Below are positions 1 through 8,548 of a stretch of 64,000 nucleotides of DNA, in pieces. The notes beneath the pieces are model-generated. The model saw only the letters and a program-made list of their open reading frames with translations. It had not been told where the DNA came from and did not search any database. The stretch comes from Hungatella sp. (GTDB lineage Bacteria > Bacillota > Clostridia > Lachnospirales > Lachnospiraceae): NCBI GenBank assembly GCA_022792815.1, contig JAAWBS010000014.1, positions 1 through 64,000 of the forward strand, written 5' to 3'. How positions within the stretch are numbered: the stretch's first letter is position 1; every line of letters begins with the position of its first letter. Made by a program: the position numbers and the translations under genes.

Positions 1-490
1 CAATCAGGAGAACCGCTGCCAAAAGAAGTTTTAGGAAAAGAAACCTGCGTCTTTTCTTTTTTCTTCCCGTCCCTTTTTCCCATTCGTCCTGGTTTGAGAC
101 TCCCTGCTCCCGCTCTCCGCGACCCGTCTGTTTTCTGTATCCGGAACCGCCGCGTCTTGCCGACTCTGCATCATCGAAATACTCCTGTCTCTGCCGTCTT
201 GAACTGCGGGGAATCGGAAGCTCCGAAACCGCCTCATCCCGAAGATCATAAAAATCCGGCATAACCCGCTCTGATTCCCTTTGACGTCTGACCTTCTGTC
301 TAGTACCTCTCTCCGACCGCTCCTGCCCATATAATCCCTGCTGTCCGGAGGACCGGCGAGGTGTCCGCTGCTGGGGCTGTTGATGCCGAGATTGCTTCTG
401 TCTCGACTGTTGCTGCTGGGAGCGCTGCTGCTGTGCTCTTTGGCGGCGTCTGCGATCACGCATCCGTTCTAATTCATCCTCATATTCCAT
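1..490 (-). CDS. Membrane protein with Arg/Gln-rich cytoplasmic N-terminus (partial, 3' end outside window)
   Basis: The frame opens at ATG 490-488, three bases after the stop of the NlpC/P60 gene, with GAGGAAT just upstream as ribosome site, so the two genes are probably translated together. 163 codons are visible without a stop before the window edge. The first 50 residues are very rich in Arg and Gln, followed by a charged, disorder-like stretch and a basic cluster (GRKKKRRR). At the edge a hydrophobic segment starts (FLFLKLLLAAVLLI). This is the layout of a single-pass protein with a long cytoplasmic tail; LytR-CpsA-Psr cell-wall ligases in Clostridia often look like this and would fit beside a wall hydrolase, but the catalytic part is not in view, so the function is unknown. 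Another frame (459 to 31) is open over the same DNA but lacks a ribosome site and has no membrane segment. Confidence 0.7.
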   Translation of the reverse strand, partial: MEYEDELERMRDRRRRQRAQQQRSQQQQSRQKQSRHQQPQQRTPRRSSGQQGLYGQERSERGTRQKVRRQRESERVMPDFYDLRDEAVSELPIPRSSRRQRQEYFDDAESARRGGSGYRKQTGRGEREQGVSNQDEWEKGTGRKKKRRRFLFLKLLLAAVLLI

Positions 491-493
491 CTT

Positions 494-2620
494 TTATTCC
501 TCATTGATTAAGCTTCTATAATGTGGCACATCCAAATCATAGGTGTTGATCGTTACGTTGTTAAAAGTTCCCGTGGTCTCATGAATCAAATACATGGAAC
601 CATCCTCTTTCCATGCCAGAAACATATATACATGGCGCTCTTCTCCGTCTCGAATCAGAAGATCTCCGGCCTGCAGTTCCTCTTTTGATATTCCATAACC
701 GCAATTTATCAGGCCAGAAGTGCTTTCAGCCGGAAGGGAGGAACCCAAAGCAGTCCAGTAGACCCAATTGATCCATCCGGAACAGTCCAGCCCTCTTAAC
801 ATTCTTCCATCCTCGTCAGGTGTTGTCACTGTCCCGAAACCATTCCTTTCGAAACCGCCTCCATATGGTTTTCCGCCCCAGTAATAGGGAATACATCCAA
901 CTGATAAAAGCGCCTGTTTTACAACTTCTCTTCGCTTCGAAGAGATCTCTTTCGGGAGGAGATTCAGATAAAATCCCACCTCTGAAGAAGTAAGGGGATT
1001 GCGCACATACATGCCGGCTGAGGCAGACAGACCATATAAAGCATACCAATCCTGTTCTTCCAAGGTTCTTGCATATGCCTGTTTCTCCAAATCCCAGCCC
1101 TCCCACACTCCGGAATCAGCACTTCCTCCAATCGGGTCAGCCGCAAACAGATTCCCTGCCTCCTTCAGACCAATAATCTTTGCGGAAACATTTAAATCGA
1201 TATGTCCCTGGCAGACTTTTGTCCCATCTCCGTCTCCTACGGCTTCGGCACCGCCCTCATAGATTCTCGATCCATCTTCCGGCTGGTCAGCACTCTCCCG
1301 CTGTCCTCCACCTTCCGACGGTCCGGCACTCCCCGGCTCTCCTACGACTTCCGACTGTCCGGCTCTCTCCGGCTCTCCTACGACTTCCGACTGTCCGGCT
1401 CTCCCCGGCTCTCCTACGACTTCCGACTGTCCGGCTCTCCCCGGCTCTCCTACGACTTCCGACTGTTCGGCTCTCTCCGGCTCTGCGACGACCTCTGACG
1501 ATCCTGGATTTCCCGGCTGTCCTACTTCCGACGGTTCGCCGCTCCCCGGCTCTCCTGCGCCTTCCGGCCGTCCGGCCCCCTCCGCCTCTGCGACTCCCGA
1601 CGGTTCGACTCCCGGTCCTGCCTCCCTGGTCTCATCTTCCTCCACAGCGCTGCCGGAGGAAGAAGTACTTTCGACTCCGGGTCCGACTTCCTGCCATGCT
1701 CCAGCCGGCGCTGTCAGGCTTTGATTTTCCGAAAGCGTTTCATCCGTCCATCTTCCATCCTGATCAGCCCCCTGAATCCTCTCCTGGTCACCTTGTACAC
1801 CGAGGCTCTCAGATGGCTCTGACTCCTGTCCGGAATCTATGTATTGGCAGTCTCCGTCGCAAAAATAAAAATCACTGACCGACACGGTATACGAGTGGGA
1901 ATTGCCCCACAATCTGTCCGCGTATTGATAAAACGCATCATAATCTTCCCATTGATGAAAATAGCCATAGACACTGGCCATAGAAAGAATTTCTTTCGCG
2001 TTGGAGTATCCGCTGACAGGAATCCCGTCTCCATTATAAAAGGAAACGTTGACTCGGGTCCACTCTTTTGCCAAAGGTGCCTCAGCCCCCAAACGTGCTG
2101 CCATATCCTGGACAGAAATCTGTCTCAGGCTATAAAGATCATGAATCCAGGAGGAATCCCGCTCTGACAGAGACTGATAAATCCGCCCTGCCACACTCTG
2201 TGAGCTGTCTTCGGCCGAATCTTCCTCCTCAAAATAGCCGGCACTGTTGAGCCGATCCGGCAAATCTGTCTCCAATCGGCGCTCACTTAAATCTACATGA
2301 TCTGCTGTCTCTGCGGCACCGCCTTTTGCCTCTGCCTCTGATGTCCCAAAAACGACCGGCTCTTTTTTCTCAAAAGGACAGTCCTCCTTCACACGGCTAA
2401 GCCAGCGGCTGCTTGCTCTTCCTGTTTCTTCAGAACTCACCGGCTCTATCCTTCCTTGGGTTTCAGATGGAATCTCCAGATAGAAGGGTATCGCCCACAC
2501 GGTAGCGATCTCAATACTCGATAGTCCCCCGGCAGTCATACACACTGCCCCAAACCATGGGGACACCAAAACCTTTTTCACCTTACAAAACTTTTTTCTC
2601 ATCATACGCAACACATCCAA
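494..2620 (-). CDS. NlpC/P60 family cell-wall endopeptidase with repeat linker
   Basis: This 708-residue protein has a basic N-terminus and one hydrophobic segment (about residues 18-45; signal or anchor), a long acidic low-complexity region, and a C-terminal NlpC/P60 domain. The catalytic Cys is in the DCSGW motif (about residue 613), the His in RHVYMF (about 663), with a polar residue near His680. NlpC/P60 enzymes cut peptide bonds in peptidoglycan stems. Residues about 372-430 are near-identical 12-residue units rich in Glu, Pro and Gly, probably a flexible wall-spanning linker. The first codon is TTG at 2620 with AGGA five bases upstream; ATG at 2605 is an alternative. A membrane-protein gene follows after three bases. 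Substrate bond and biological role cannot be read from the sequence. Confidence 0.85.
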   Translation of the reverse strand: MDVLRMMRKKFCKVKKVLVSPWFGAVCMTAGGLSSIEIATVWAIPFYLEIPSETQGRIEPVSSEETGRASSRWLSRVKEDCPFEKKEPVVFGTSEAEAKGGAAETADHVDLSERRLETDLPDRLNSAGYFEEEDSAEDSSQSVAGRIYQSLSERDSSWIHDLYSLRQISVQDMAARLGAEAPLAKEWTRVNVSFYNGDGIPVSGYSNAKEILSMASVYGYFHQWEDYDAFYQYADRLWGNSHSYTVSVSDFYFCDGDCQYIDSGQESEPSESLGVQGDQERIQGADQDGRWTDETLSENQSLTAPAGAWQEVGPGVESTSSSGSAVEEDETREAGPGVEPSGVAEAEGAGRPEGAGEPGSGEPSEVGQPGNPGSSEVVAEPERAEQSEVVGEPGRAGQSEVVGEPGRAGQSEVVGEPERAGQSEVVGEPGSAGPSEGGGQRESADQPEDGSRIYEGGAEAVGDGDGTKVCQGHIDLNVSAKIIGLKEAGNLFAADPIGGSADSGVWEGWDLEKQAYARTLEEQDWYALYGLSASAGMYVRNPLTSSEVGFYLNLLPKEISSKRREVVKQALLSVGCIPYYWGGKPYGGGFERNGFGTVTTPDEDGRMLRGLDCSGWINWVYWTALGSSLPAESTSGLINCGYGISKEELQAGDLLIRDGEERHVYMFLAWKEDGSMYLIHETTGTFNNVTINTYDLDVPHYRSLINEE
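1331..1505. repeat. 36-bp in-frame tandem repeat inside the NlpC/P60 gene
   Basis: The segment cctacgactt recurs at 1341, 1377, 1413 and 1449, exactly 36 bp apart, with a degenerate copy near 1485. Each unit encodes 12 residues of the form EPGRAGQSEVVG. Copies differ at only a few bases, so the array is recent or kept uniform by slippage or recombination, and copy number may vary between strains without breaking the frame. Confidence 0.9.
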
Positions 2621-2637
2621 TTTTTCCTGACCCTAAA

Positions 2638-2646
2638 AATATAGCA
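2638..2646 (-). promoter_or_regulatory. Extended -10 promoter for the NlpC/P60 gene
   Basis: On the minus strand TGC-TATATT (TGn-TATAAT type) sits about 18 bases before the TTG start. There is no good -35 at 17 bp, as allowed for extended -10 promoters. The leader would be only about 10 bases and contains the AGGA ribosome site. Confidence 0.45.
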
Positions 2647-2719
2647 CATTCCAATTACAAAATACACCATAAATTCTTTAAAAATTAATTAAGACCCGTG
2701 ACAGGCAGCCGTAAATGAG

Positions 2720-2748
2720 TTGACGCATAAGCTATATCAGCCTATAAT
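2720..2748 (+). promoter_or_regulatory. Sigma-A promoter of glmS
   Basis: TTGACG (2720-2725), a 17-bp spacer and TATAAT (2743-2748) form a near-perfect housekeeping promoter. Transcription would start near 2755, leaving about 33 bases before the ATG, which is too short for a glmS ribozyme. Confidence 0.85.
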
Positions 2749-2787
2749 AGAAAAACGTATGGACAAAAAGAAGGGAGAAATCAGATT

Positions 2788-4605
2788 ATGTGCGGAATCA
2801 TCGGATACAGCGGCCCTTTGGAGGCCAGAGACATCTTGCTTACAGGGCTGTCCCAGCTTGAATACCGTGGATATGACAGCGCCGGAATTGCATATTTTGA
2901 CACCTTTTCCGACATTCACGTAGTGAAAAAAATCGGAAAAGTAGCCAACTTAAAGTCTATTTGTGCCTTGGAAACAGATACCGCTCACTGCGGCATCGGA
3001 CACACCAGATGGGCCACACACGGAGGGGTCAGCGATGCCAATGCCCATCCCCACCGGGCCGGAAAAGTAACTCTGATCCATAACGGGATTATCGAAAATT
3101 ATCACGGCCTTACCGAAGAATTCGACCTTGAGGATCAATTGGCCTCCCAGACAGATTCTGAGGTGGCTGCCTGGGTCCTGGACCGTTTTTATGAGGGAAG
3201 TCCTCTGGATGCCATAAGACACCTTCTGGAGCGAATTCAGGGATCCTACGGCTTCTGTATCATGTTTGACGACCGTCCCGGAGAAATCTATGCTGTCCGC
3301 AGCATAAGTCCCCTGGTGGCTTCCTACACCCATTCCGGAGCCCTGATCGCCTCGGACTTAACCGCTCTGATTCCCTATACCAGAAGCTACTTTGTAGTCC
3401 CGGAACACCATATCGTCAAACTCACCGGATATAAGATCTCTCTCATGGACTTAGAGGGCAATGCTGTCTCTCCGGAGATGATGAAAGTGGACTGGAATAT
3501 GGATTCTGCCATGAAAAATGGATTCCCCCACTTTATGCTCAAGGAGATCCATGAACAGCCGGAAGCCTTAAAGCAGACTATCCTGCCCCGTATGGCGAAA
3601 GGGATTCCCGACTTTGAGGATGACAGGATTCCTGACAGCCTGTTTACCCGGTGCAGCCAGATCCACATCATCGCCTGCGGAACTGCCATGCATGCGGGAA
3701 TGGTAGCAAAAGCTCTGATGGAGCCGGTTTTAAGGATTCCGGTTACCGTATCTATCGCCTCCGAATTCCGATATGAGGATCCCCTCATCGACGAAAAGAC
3801 TCTTGTGATGATCATATCCCAATCCGGTGAAACCATTGACACCCTGGCGGCCCTGCGCCTGGCCAAAAGCTGCGGCTCCATGACTCTCGCCATTGTCAAT
3901 GTCAAAGGCTCCACCATCGCCCGGGAAAGCGATTATGTGCTGTACACCCATGCAGGCCCTGAGATCGCCGTCGCCAGCACCAAGGCCTACTCTGTGCAGT
4001 TGGCTGCCCTCTACATGATCAGCTGCCGCATGGCTTTTGTCCGCGAGAAATTCACCAGATCTGAGGCTAAGGCCTTCCTCACGGAGCTTTTGGATGCCAT
4101 CCCTGCCATGGAGACCATGATCAGGAAGAAAGAGGAAGAAAAACATCTGGTGACTCACCTGATTCAGCAAAACGACGTCTTTTTCATGGGCCGTGGGCTG
4201 GACTATGCCTTCTCCTTAGAAGGCGCCCTGAAATTAAAGGAGATCTCCTATATCCACGCGGAAGCCTATGCGGCCGGAGAACTGAAACACGGAACCATCG
4301 CTCTCATCGCCTCCAAGGTCCCGGTGATCGCCATCGCCACCCAGGAGCATGTGTTTGCCAAAATGATCTCCAATGTCCGGGAAGTAAAAGCCCGAGGGGC
4401 TTTCGTCATCCTTCTGACCAAGGAACATGCCGCGGTGGAGGAGGGACTGGCAGACATCCATATCCGCATCCCGGATCTGGATGACCGCTTTACCGTATTT
4501 CCCATCGCCGTGATTCTTCAGCTTATCGCCTACTATGCATCCATCGGGAAGAATCTGGATGTAGACCAGCCCAGAAATCTGGCCAAATCTGTGACCGTAG
4601 AGTGA
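2788..4605 (+). CDS. glmS: Glutamine--fructose-6-phosphate aminotransferase (isomerizing)
   Basis: GlmS makes glucosamine-6-phosphate from fructose-6-phosphate and glutamine, the first step towards UDP-GlcNAc and peptidoglycan. The 605-residue protein has the usual length. It starts with MCGIIGY, where Cys2 becomes the N-terminal nucleophile of the glutaminase domain, and has the motifs GHTRWATHG and HNGIIEN. Two SIS sugar-isomerase domains follow (SQSGETIDT about residue 350; SLEGALKLKE about 480), and it ends with the conserved DQPRNLAKSVTVE. The ATG has a GGGAG ribosome site 8-9 bases upstream. It is one of only two plus-strand genes and has its own promoter and a bidirectional terminator. 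Many Firmicutes control glmS with a self-cleaving ribozyme in the leader; here the leader is too short, so control must be different. Confidence 0.97.
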   Translation: MCGIIGYSGPLEARDILLTGLSQLEYRGYDSAGIAYFDTFSDIHVVKKIGKVANLKSICALETDTAHCGIGHTRWATHGGVSDANAHPHRAGKVTLIHNGIIENYHGLTEEFDLEDQLASQTDSEVAAWVLDRFYEGSPLDAIRHLLERIQGSYGFCIMFDDRPGEIYAVRSISPLVASYTHSGALIASDLTALIPYTRSYFVVPEHHIVKLTGYKISLMDLEGNAVSPEMMKVDWNMDSAMKNGFPHFMLKEIHEQPEALKQTILPRMAKGIPDFEDDRIPDSLFTRCSQIHIIACGTAMHAGMVAKALMEPVLRIPVTVSIASEFRYEDPLIDEKTLVMIISQSGETIDTLAALRLAKSCGSMTLAIVNVKGSTIARESDYVLYTHAGPEIAVASTKAYSVQLAALYMISCRMAFVREKFTRSEAKAFLTELLDAIPAMETMIRKKEEEKHLVTHLIQQNDVFFMGRGLDYAFSLEGALKLKEISYIHAEAYAAGELKHGTIALIASKVPVIAIATQEHVFAKMISNVREVKARGAFVILLTKEHAAVEEGLADIHIRIPDLDDRFTVFPIAVILQLIAYYASIGKNLDVDQPRNLAKSVTVE

Positions 4606-4631
4606 CGTCAGCCCCAGGAACGCTTTCCCAT

Positions 4632-4673
4632 GAGAAAAGAACAAGCCCGGAAAACCGGACTTGTTCTTTTCTC
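4632..4673. terminator. Bidirectional terminator between glmS and the cytidylate-kinase-like gene
   Basis: A long stem (GAGAAAAGAACAAG paired with CTTGTTCTTTTCTC, then CCGG/CCGG around an AAAA loop) lies between two convergent genes. The A/T-rich flanks of the stem can act as the U-tract in either direction. Confidence 0.85.
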
Positions 4674-4712
4674 ACACCAGAGCAGAAATGAATGTTCAGA
4701 CACGCTCCAGGG

Positions 4713-5345
4713 TCACTTCCTGGACGCCATCTTAATTTTTGCGAACTCCTGAATCATATGGACTGCACCATCTACACCGGTCACACTGCTGTTGAGACAC
4801 AGATCATAGCTTCTGGCATCGCCCCACTTCTTGCTGGCGTAATAGTTGTAATAGCTGGCTCTCTGCTTATCGGTCTTCACCATAATATCCTTGGCCTTAG
4901 CCTCACTTACATTGTACAAATCTTTCAGATACGACAGACGATCACTGTCATATCCGGTGATAAACACGGTGACCGCGCTTGGGTTATCTGCCAGGGCATA
5001 ATCCGCACAGCGGCCTACGATGACACAGGATTCCTCGCTGGCCAGCTTCTTGATGGTGTCAAACTGTGCCAGGAAAATCTTATGGTTGATGGGCATATCC
5101 ATATAGGCTGATGTGGTGTACCCCAGAGAATAGGTATCCATAACCAGGGAATACAGAAAGCTGTTGGTGGGCTTCTCATCGTGTGTCTCGAACAGTTCCT
5201 GGCACAAGCCGCTGTGTTTGGCCGCCTCTGCCAGCAGTTCTTTGTTGTAGCATTTAACCCCCATCTCCTCTGCCAACTTTCTCCCGATCAAATTCCCCTT
5301 GCTTCCGCAATGTCTTCCGATCGTAATGACTAAATGATCACCCAT
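4713..5345 (-). CDS. Cytidylate kinase-like family protein
   Basis: The protein starts LVITIGRHCGSKGNLIGRKLAEEMG, a modified P-loop (GRHCGSKG) typical of the AAA-type cytidylate-kinase-like family found in Clostridia. Further family signatures are the YNKELL segment, VGRCADY near residue 115, and a C-terminal SLNSSVTGVDGAV-like segment (here LCLNSSVTG) that resembles the end of nucleotide kinases. It is about 210 residues long. ATG 5345 was chosen because AAAGGAG lies eight bases before it; an upstream in-frame TTG (5366) has no such site. A TATAAT box at 5404-5409 may be the promoter, but no good -35 was found. These proteins are widespread, but their phosphate acceptor is not known; a role in CMP salvage is inference from the family name only. 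Confidence 0.85.
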   Translation of the reverse strand: MGDHLVITIGRHCGSKGNLIGRKLAEEMGVKCYNKELLAEAAKHSGLCQELFETHDEKPTNSFLYSLVMDTYSLGYTTSAYMDMPINHKIFLAQFDTIKKLASEESCVIVGRCADYALADNPSAVTVFITGYDSDRLSYLKDLYNVSEAKAKDIMVKTDKQRASYYNYYASKKWGDARSYDLCLNSSVTGVDGAVHMIQEFAKIKMASRK

Positions 5346-5470
5346 AAAATCCGCTCCTTTCCCCAATGCTTAGTTGTCTAACAAATCAAATTTCTATATT
5401 GATATTATACAACAAAAATCAAGAAAAGTATAGGATTTTTTGTCATTATCGTTTTTTCTCCCAATTCATC

Positions 5471-6376
5471 CTAAAGTTTCCGGAGCAATTCCTGAAAATA
5501 TTCTGGAAGGGGCGCCTGAAATTCCATGTATTCCCCTGTCCTTGGATGGATAAATCCCAGAGTCTTGGCGTGAAGTGTCTGTCCCTCCAGAACAAAAGGA
5601 CATCTGTCCGGCCCATAGACCCGGTCTCCCAGCAATGGGTGACGGATCTGAGCCATATGGACACGGATCTGGTGGGTTCTGCCTGTCTCCAGACGGCATT
5701 CGATATAAGTAAATTTCTCAAATCGTCTCAATACCCGGTAGTGGGTCACAGCCCGACGGCCGTTTCTCTCGTTGACGCACATCTTCTTTCGATCGATTGG
5801 ATGGCGGCCGATGGGGGCATCCACAGTTCCCTCATCCTCCCCGATCACCCCATGGACGATGGCCTCATACCTCCGGACAATGGTGTGTTCCTTTAACTGC
5901 TCCGCGACCGATCTGTGAGCCGTATCGTTTTTGCAGACAATCAGCACACCGGTGGTATCCATGTCGATTCGGTGGACGATTCCGGGTCTGGCACTGCCGT
6001 TGATACCGGAAAGTTGTCCTCGGCAATGACTCATCAGTCCGTTGACCAGAGTGCGGCTGTAATGACCTGCCGCCGGGTGAACCACCATGCCCTTGGGCTT
6101 ATTGATGAGAATCACATCCTCGTCTTCATAGAGAATGTCCAGGTCCATAGGCTCCGCGGCAATCTCAGGTTCTGTCACCTCCGGAACCATAACTTCGATC
6201 TGGTCCCCAGGGCAGGTCTTATAGTTGGCTTTTACCGTCTTCTGATTCACCAGCACCGCCTGAGTCTTCAGCAGCTTCTGCACATGAGAGCGGGACAATT
6301 CCTCACAGGACTTTGCGACAAACACATCGATTCGGTCCCCGGCACCCTCGGCCGTGACACAAAAAGTCTGCTTCAA
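5471..6376 (-). CDS. rluD: 23S rRNA pseudouridine synthase, RluA/RluD family
   Basis: The 301-residue protein has an N-terminal S4 RNA-binding domain (about residues 12-75: RIDVFVAKSCEELSRSHVQK) and a pseudouridine synthase domain with the catalytic-Asp motif HRIDMDTTGVLIV (about residue 135), NKPKGMVVHP and the C-terminal RTHQIRVHMA. It converts uridines in structured RNA, usually 23S rRNA, to pseudouridine. The start codon is TTG, overlapping the lspA stop as TTGA, with AAGGAG upstream in the lspA end. lspA followed by rluD is a very common Firmicute pair. Whether it is strictly RluD or another RluA-family member (YlyB-like) cannot be decided from motifs. Confidence 0.93.
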   Translation of the reverse strand: MKQTFCVTAEGAGDRIDVFVAKSCEELSRSHVQKLLKTQAVLVNQKTVKANYKTCPGDQIEVMVPEVTEPEIAAEPMDLDILYEDEDVILINKPKGMVVHPAAGHYSRTLVNGLMSHCRGQLSGINGSARPGIVHRIDMDTTGVLIVCKNDTAHRSVAEQLKEHTIVRRYEAIVHGVIGEDEGTVDAPIGRHPIDRKKMCVNERNGRRAVTHYRVLRRFEKFTYIECRLETGRTHQIRVHMAQIRHPLLGDRVYGPDRCPFVLEGQTLHAKTLGFIHPRTGEYMEFQAPLPEYFQELLRKL

Positions 6377-6888
6377 GTCCGCTCCTTTCTTCCCGGAAAC
6401 AGCACATCAAACTCCTCATCTTTATAAAACCACAGAAAGAGGATGATCACTGCAGCCGTGGCCACTGTCACATAACAGTCCGCCACATTAAAAATCGGAA
6501 AATCGATCAGCTTCACATATAGAAAATCTACCACATACCCCTGGGACACCCGATCAATCAGATTGCCTGCAGCCCCTGCAGCGATGCAAGTCAGGCACAG
6601 CCTCAGCGGAAAAAAGCGCCTGTTGACAGGCAGCTTAGCCATGGCATAAAGAATTGCCCCAAAGACACACAGGGCAATGAGAAAGAAAAAAGTCTGTCTT
6701 CCCTTCAGCATCCCAAAAGCTGCCCCCGTATTCTCCGAGTAAAACAATTCAAACACACCCTCCCAAATCACATAGGGACTGCTTCCCATAAGGAACTTTA
6801 CCGCAAGATGTTTTGTCCACTGATCCAAGGCGGTGAGGCACAAAAAAACTGCCCCAAAACCCAGGTTGTGGCTCTGTCTCTGGTTCAT
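6373..6888 (-). CDS. lspA: Lipoprotein signal peptidase (SPase II)
   Basis: This 171-residue membrane protein has four hydrophobic segments. The two catalytic Asp motifs are visible: GNLIDRVSQGYVVDFL (about residue 115) and FNVADCYV (about residue 134). LspA removes signal peptides from prolipoproteins in the membrane; the window encodes several substrates (BtuF, CbiK, DppA, DacA, DUF3048 and an unknown lipoprotein). ATG 6888 has AGGAG eight bases upstream. The gene lies 11 bases after aroB and overlaps rluD. Confidence 0.95.
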   Translation of the reverse strand: MNQRQSHNLGFGAVFLCLTALDQWTKHLAVKFLMGSSPYVIWEGVFELFYSENTGAAFGMLKGRQTFFFLIALCVFGAILYAMAKLPVNRRFFPLRLCLTCIAAGAAGNLIDRVSQGYVVDFLYVKLIDFPIFNVADCYVTVATAAVIILFLWFYKDEEFDVLFPGRKERT

Positions 6889-6899
6889 AACATAAACTC

Positions 6900-7988
6900 C
6901 TATTCCAGAATGGAGGCCAGACCTGCCCTCATCTCTTCTTCCGTCACAGTCCGATCAATATACGCCGCTCCGACTCTGCGCAGAAGAATAAAACGAATGG
7001 CATCTCCATCCATCTTTTTGTCGTTCTTGGTATCCCTGACCACAGCCTCCAAGTCGATGCCTCCGACAGAAGTGGGCATGCCCAGCGCTTCCATAAGAGT
7101 CCGAAGAGAGATCCATGTCTCCTCCGGCAAATCTCCTCGCTCCACTGAGACAGCCATGGCGGCCAGACATCCCAGCCCTACGCAGTGGCCGTGAAGCATA
7201 GAAAAGGAAAGCTGTTTTTCCAGGGCATGGCCTAAGGTGTGGCCGAAATTCAGCAGGGCTCGTATCCCCTGCTCCTTCGGGTCTTCCTCCACCACTCTCC
7301 TCTTGATCTCATCACTTCCTGCGATCATCTCAAGACAGATCTCCGGATTCCTACCGTCGATCTCCTCTTTGTGCTCCAGAAGCCAGTCATAGTATGCCCG
7401 ATCCCGGATCAGACCATGTTTCACAACCTCCCCCATGCCGGAGGAGTACTGCTCATCAGACAGAGTCTTGAGAGTGCTCACATTGGTATAGACCAGTTTG
7501 GGCATGTGGAACGCCCCCACCATGTTCTTGTAAGACGCGAAATCGACTCCTGTCTTTCCGCCGATGCTACTGTCCACCTGGGCCAGCAGTGTGGTAGGAA
7601 TCTGAAGAAAGGAGACCCCTCTCAGATAGGTTGCCGCCGCGTAACCGCACAGATCCCCCACCACTCCGCCGCCTAATGCAGCCAGCCAGTCTTTTCGGTC
7701 AAACCGGTTTTCAATCAGCACCCGATACAGCTCCTGCACCGTGTCAAGGTTCTTAGAAGGCTCCCCGGCAGGGAACACGAAGACTACAACCTCTCTGCAA
7801 AGAGAATCAAAGACCTTTTTTACCTGTTCCAGGTACAGGCCGGCCACGGTAGAGTCAGTGACAATACACATGCGCCGCCCCGCAGCCCCTAACTGTCCTG
7901 TCAACTGCCCCAGACCGTCAAAGTCGGTATCCAAAACGATCTCATAGGCAGGTTTTCCATCCTGATGTACTGTTAATCTCTTAGGCAT
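6900..7988 (-). CDS. aroB: 3-dehydroquinate synthase
   Basis: AroB closes DAHP to 3-dehydroquinate, step two of the shikimate pathway, using NAD and a divalent metal. The protein (about 362 residues) has the NAD-binding loop GGGVVGDLCGYAAATYLRG, the PTTLLAQVDSSIGGKTGVD motif, GMGEVVKHG, and metal-binding His residues in NFGHTLGHALE and MLHGHCVGLG. Two ATG codons stand side by side; the second (7988) has better spacing from AAGGAG, the first is at 7991. Other shikimate genes are not nearby, so it sits here as part of the sepF-lspA cluster. Confidence 0.96.
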   Translation of the reverse strand: MPKRLTVHQDGKPAYEIVLDTDFDGLGQLTGQLGAAGRRMCIVTDSTVAGLYLEQVKKVFDSLCREVVVFVFPAGEPSKNLDTVQELYRVLIENRFDRKDWLAALGGGVVGDLCGYAAATYLRGVSFLQIPTTLLAQVDSSIGGKTGVDFASYKNMVGAFHMPKLVYTNVSTLKTLSDEQYSSGMGEVVKHGLIRDRAYYDWLLEHKEEIDGRNPEICLEMIAGSDEIKRRVVEEDPKEQGIRALLNFGHTLGHALEKQLSFSMLHGHCVGLGCLAAMAVSVERGDLPEETWISLRTLMEALGMPTSVGGIDLEAVVRDTKNDKKMDGDAIRFILLRRVGAAYIDRTVTEEEMRAGLASILE

Positions 7989-8000
7989 CATGACTCTCCT

Positions 8001-8531
8001 TTATAATCGCAGATTCAGTCCCGTCATATCAAGCCCGGTGTTTCCTCCACCGCCAAGCAGATCCTGAAAGTCCCCGGAAAGTTCCACGGACTCCGGTGTG
8101 GCGATAAAGATATAATTGGAAATCTTCTGCAGATTTCCGTTCATGGAGTAGGTGGCTCCGGAAGAAAAGTCGATAATCCTCTGGGCGATCTCCGTGTGGA
8201 GTCCTTCCATATTAAGAACCACTGTCTTGCCTGCCAGCAGATAATCACAGATCTCCTTGGAGTCTTCCATGGAGGTAGGCTTGACCATGGATACTTCCAT
8301 ATTTTTCCTTAAAGGTACTACTTTATTGTTAGATGGATTCGAACGTCCCAGGAATCTTGGCTTTGATGTCTCTTCTGGTTCTTCATCATCATAATATTCT
8401 TCGTCTCTTTTTCCAAACAGGCTTTTTCTGGGAGGTCTCTCTTCTTCTTCATAGTCGTCATCTAAGAAGTAATCGTCGTCATCGCCATCGCTTAATCGCA
8501 TGCTTTCCATAAATTTTCCCAAAAAACTCAT
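8001..8531 (-). CDS. sepF: Cell division protein SepF
   Basis: SepF is a cytoplasmic membrane-associated partner of FtsZ that aligns protofilaments during septum formation. The 176-residue protein begins with an amphipathic helix (MSFLGKFMESMRL), followed by an acidic Asp/Glu/Tyr-rich linker (residues 16-60), and then the SepF core (EVSMVKPTSMEDSKEICDYLLAGKTVVLNMEGL) with a C-terminal half containing SGATYSMNGNLQKISNYIF. ATG 8531 has GGGAG seven bases upstream. It follows the YggS gene by 17 bases, the usual yggS-sepF arrangement of Gram-positive division clusters. Confidence 0.95.
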   Translation of the reverse strand: MSFLGKFMESMRLSDGDDDDYFLDDDYEEEERPPRKSLFGKRDEEYYDDEEPEETSKPRFLGRSNPSNNKVVPLRKNMEVSMVKPTSMEDSKEICDYLLAGKTVVLNMEGLHTEIAQRIIDFSSGATYSMNGNLQKISNYIFIATPESVELSGDFQDLLGGGGNTGLDMTGLNLRL

Positions 8532-8548
8532 CGCAATTCTCCCATCTT

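Noticed and set aside
31-459. 142-codon minus-strand frame at the left edge
   Set aside because: No ribosome site, no recognisable protein pattern, and it overlaps a better-supported frame that starts at ATG 490.
1331-1505. CRISPR-like direct repeats
   Set aside because: The units are contiguous with no spacers and keep the reading frame of a protein; it is a tandem coding repeat.
1180-1878. 232-codon plus-strand frame opposite the repeat of the NlpC/P60 gene
   Set aside because: Its Arg/Leu/Pro/Ser repeats are the mirror of the 36-bp repeat on the minus strand. There is no ribosome site or promoter.
2700-2790. glmS ribozyme
   Set aside because: The leader from the predicted promoter is about 33 bases, too short, and no ribozyme core was seen.
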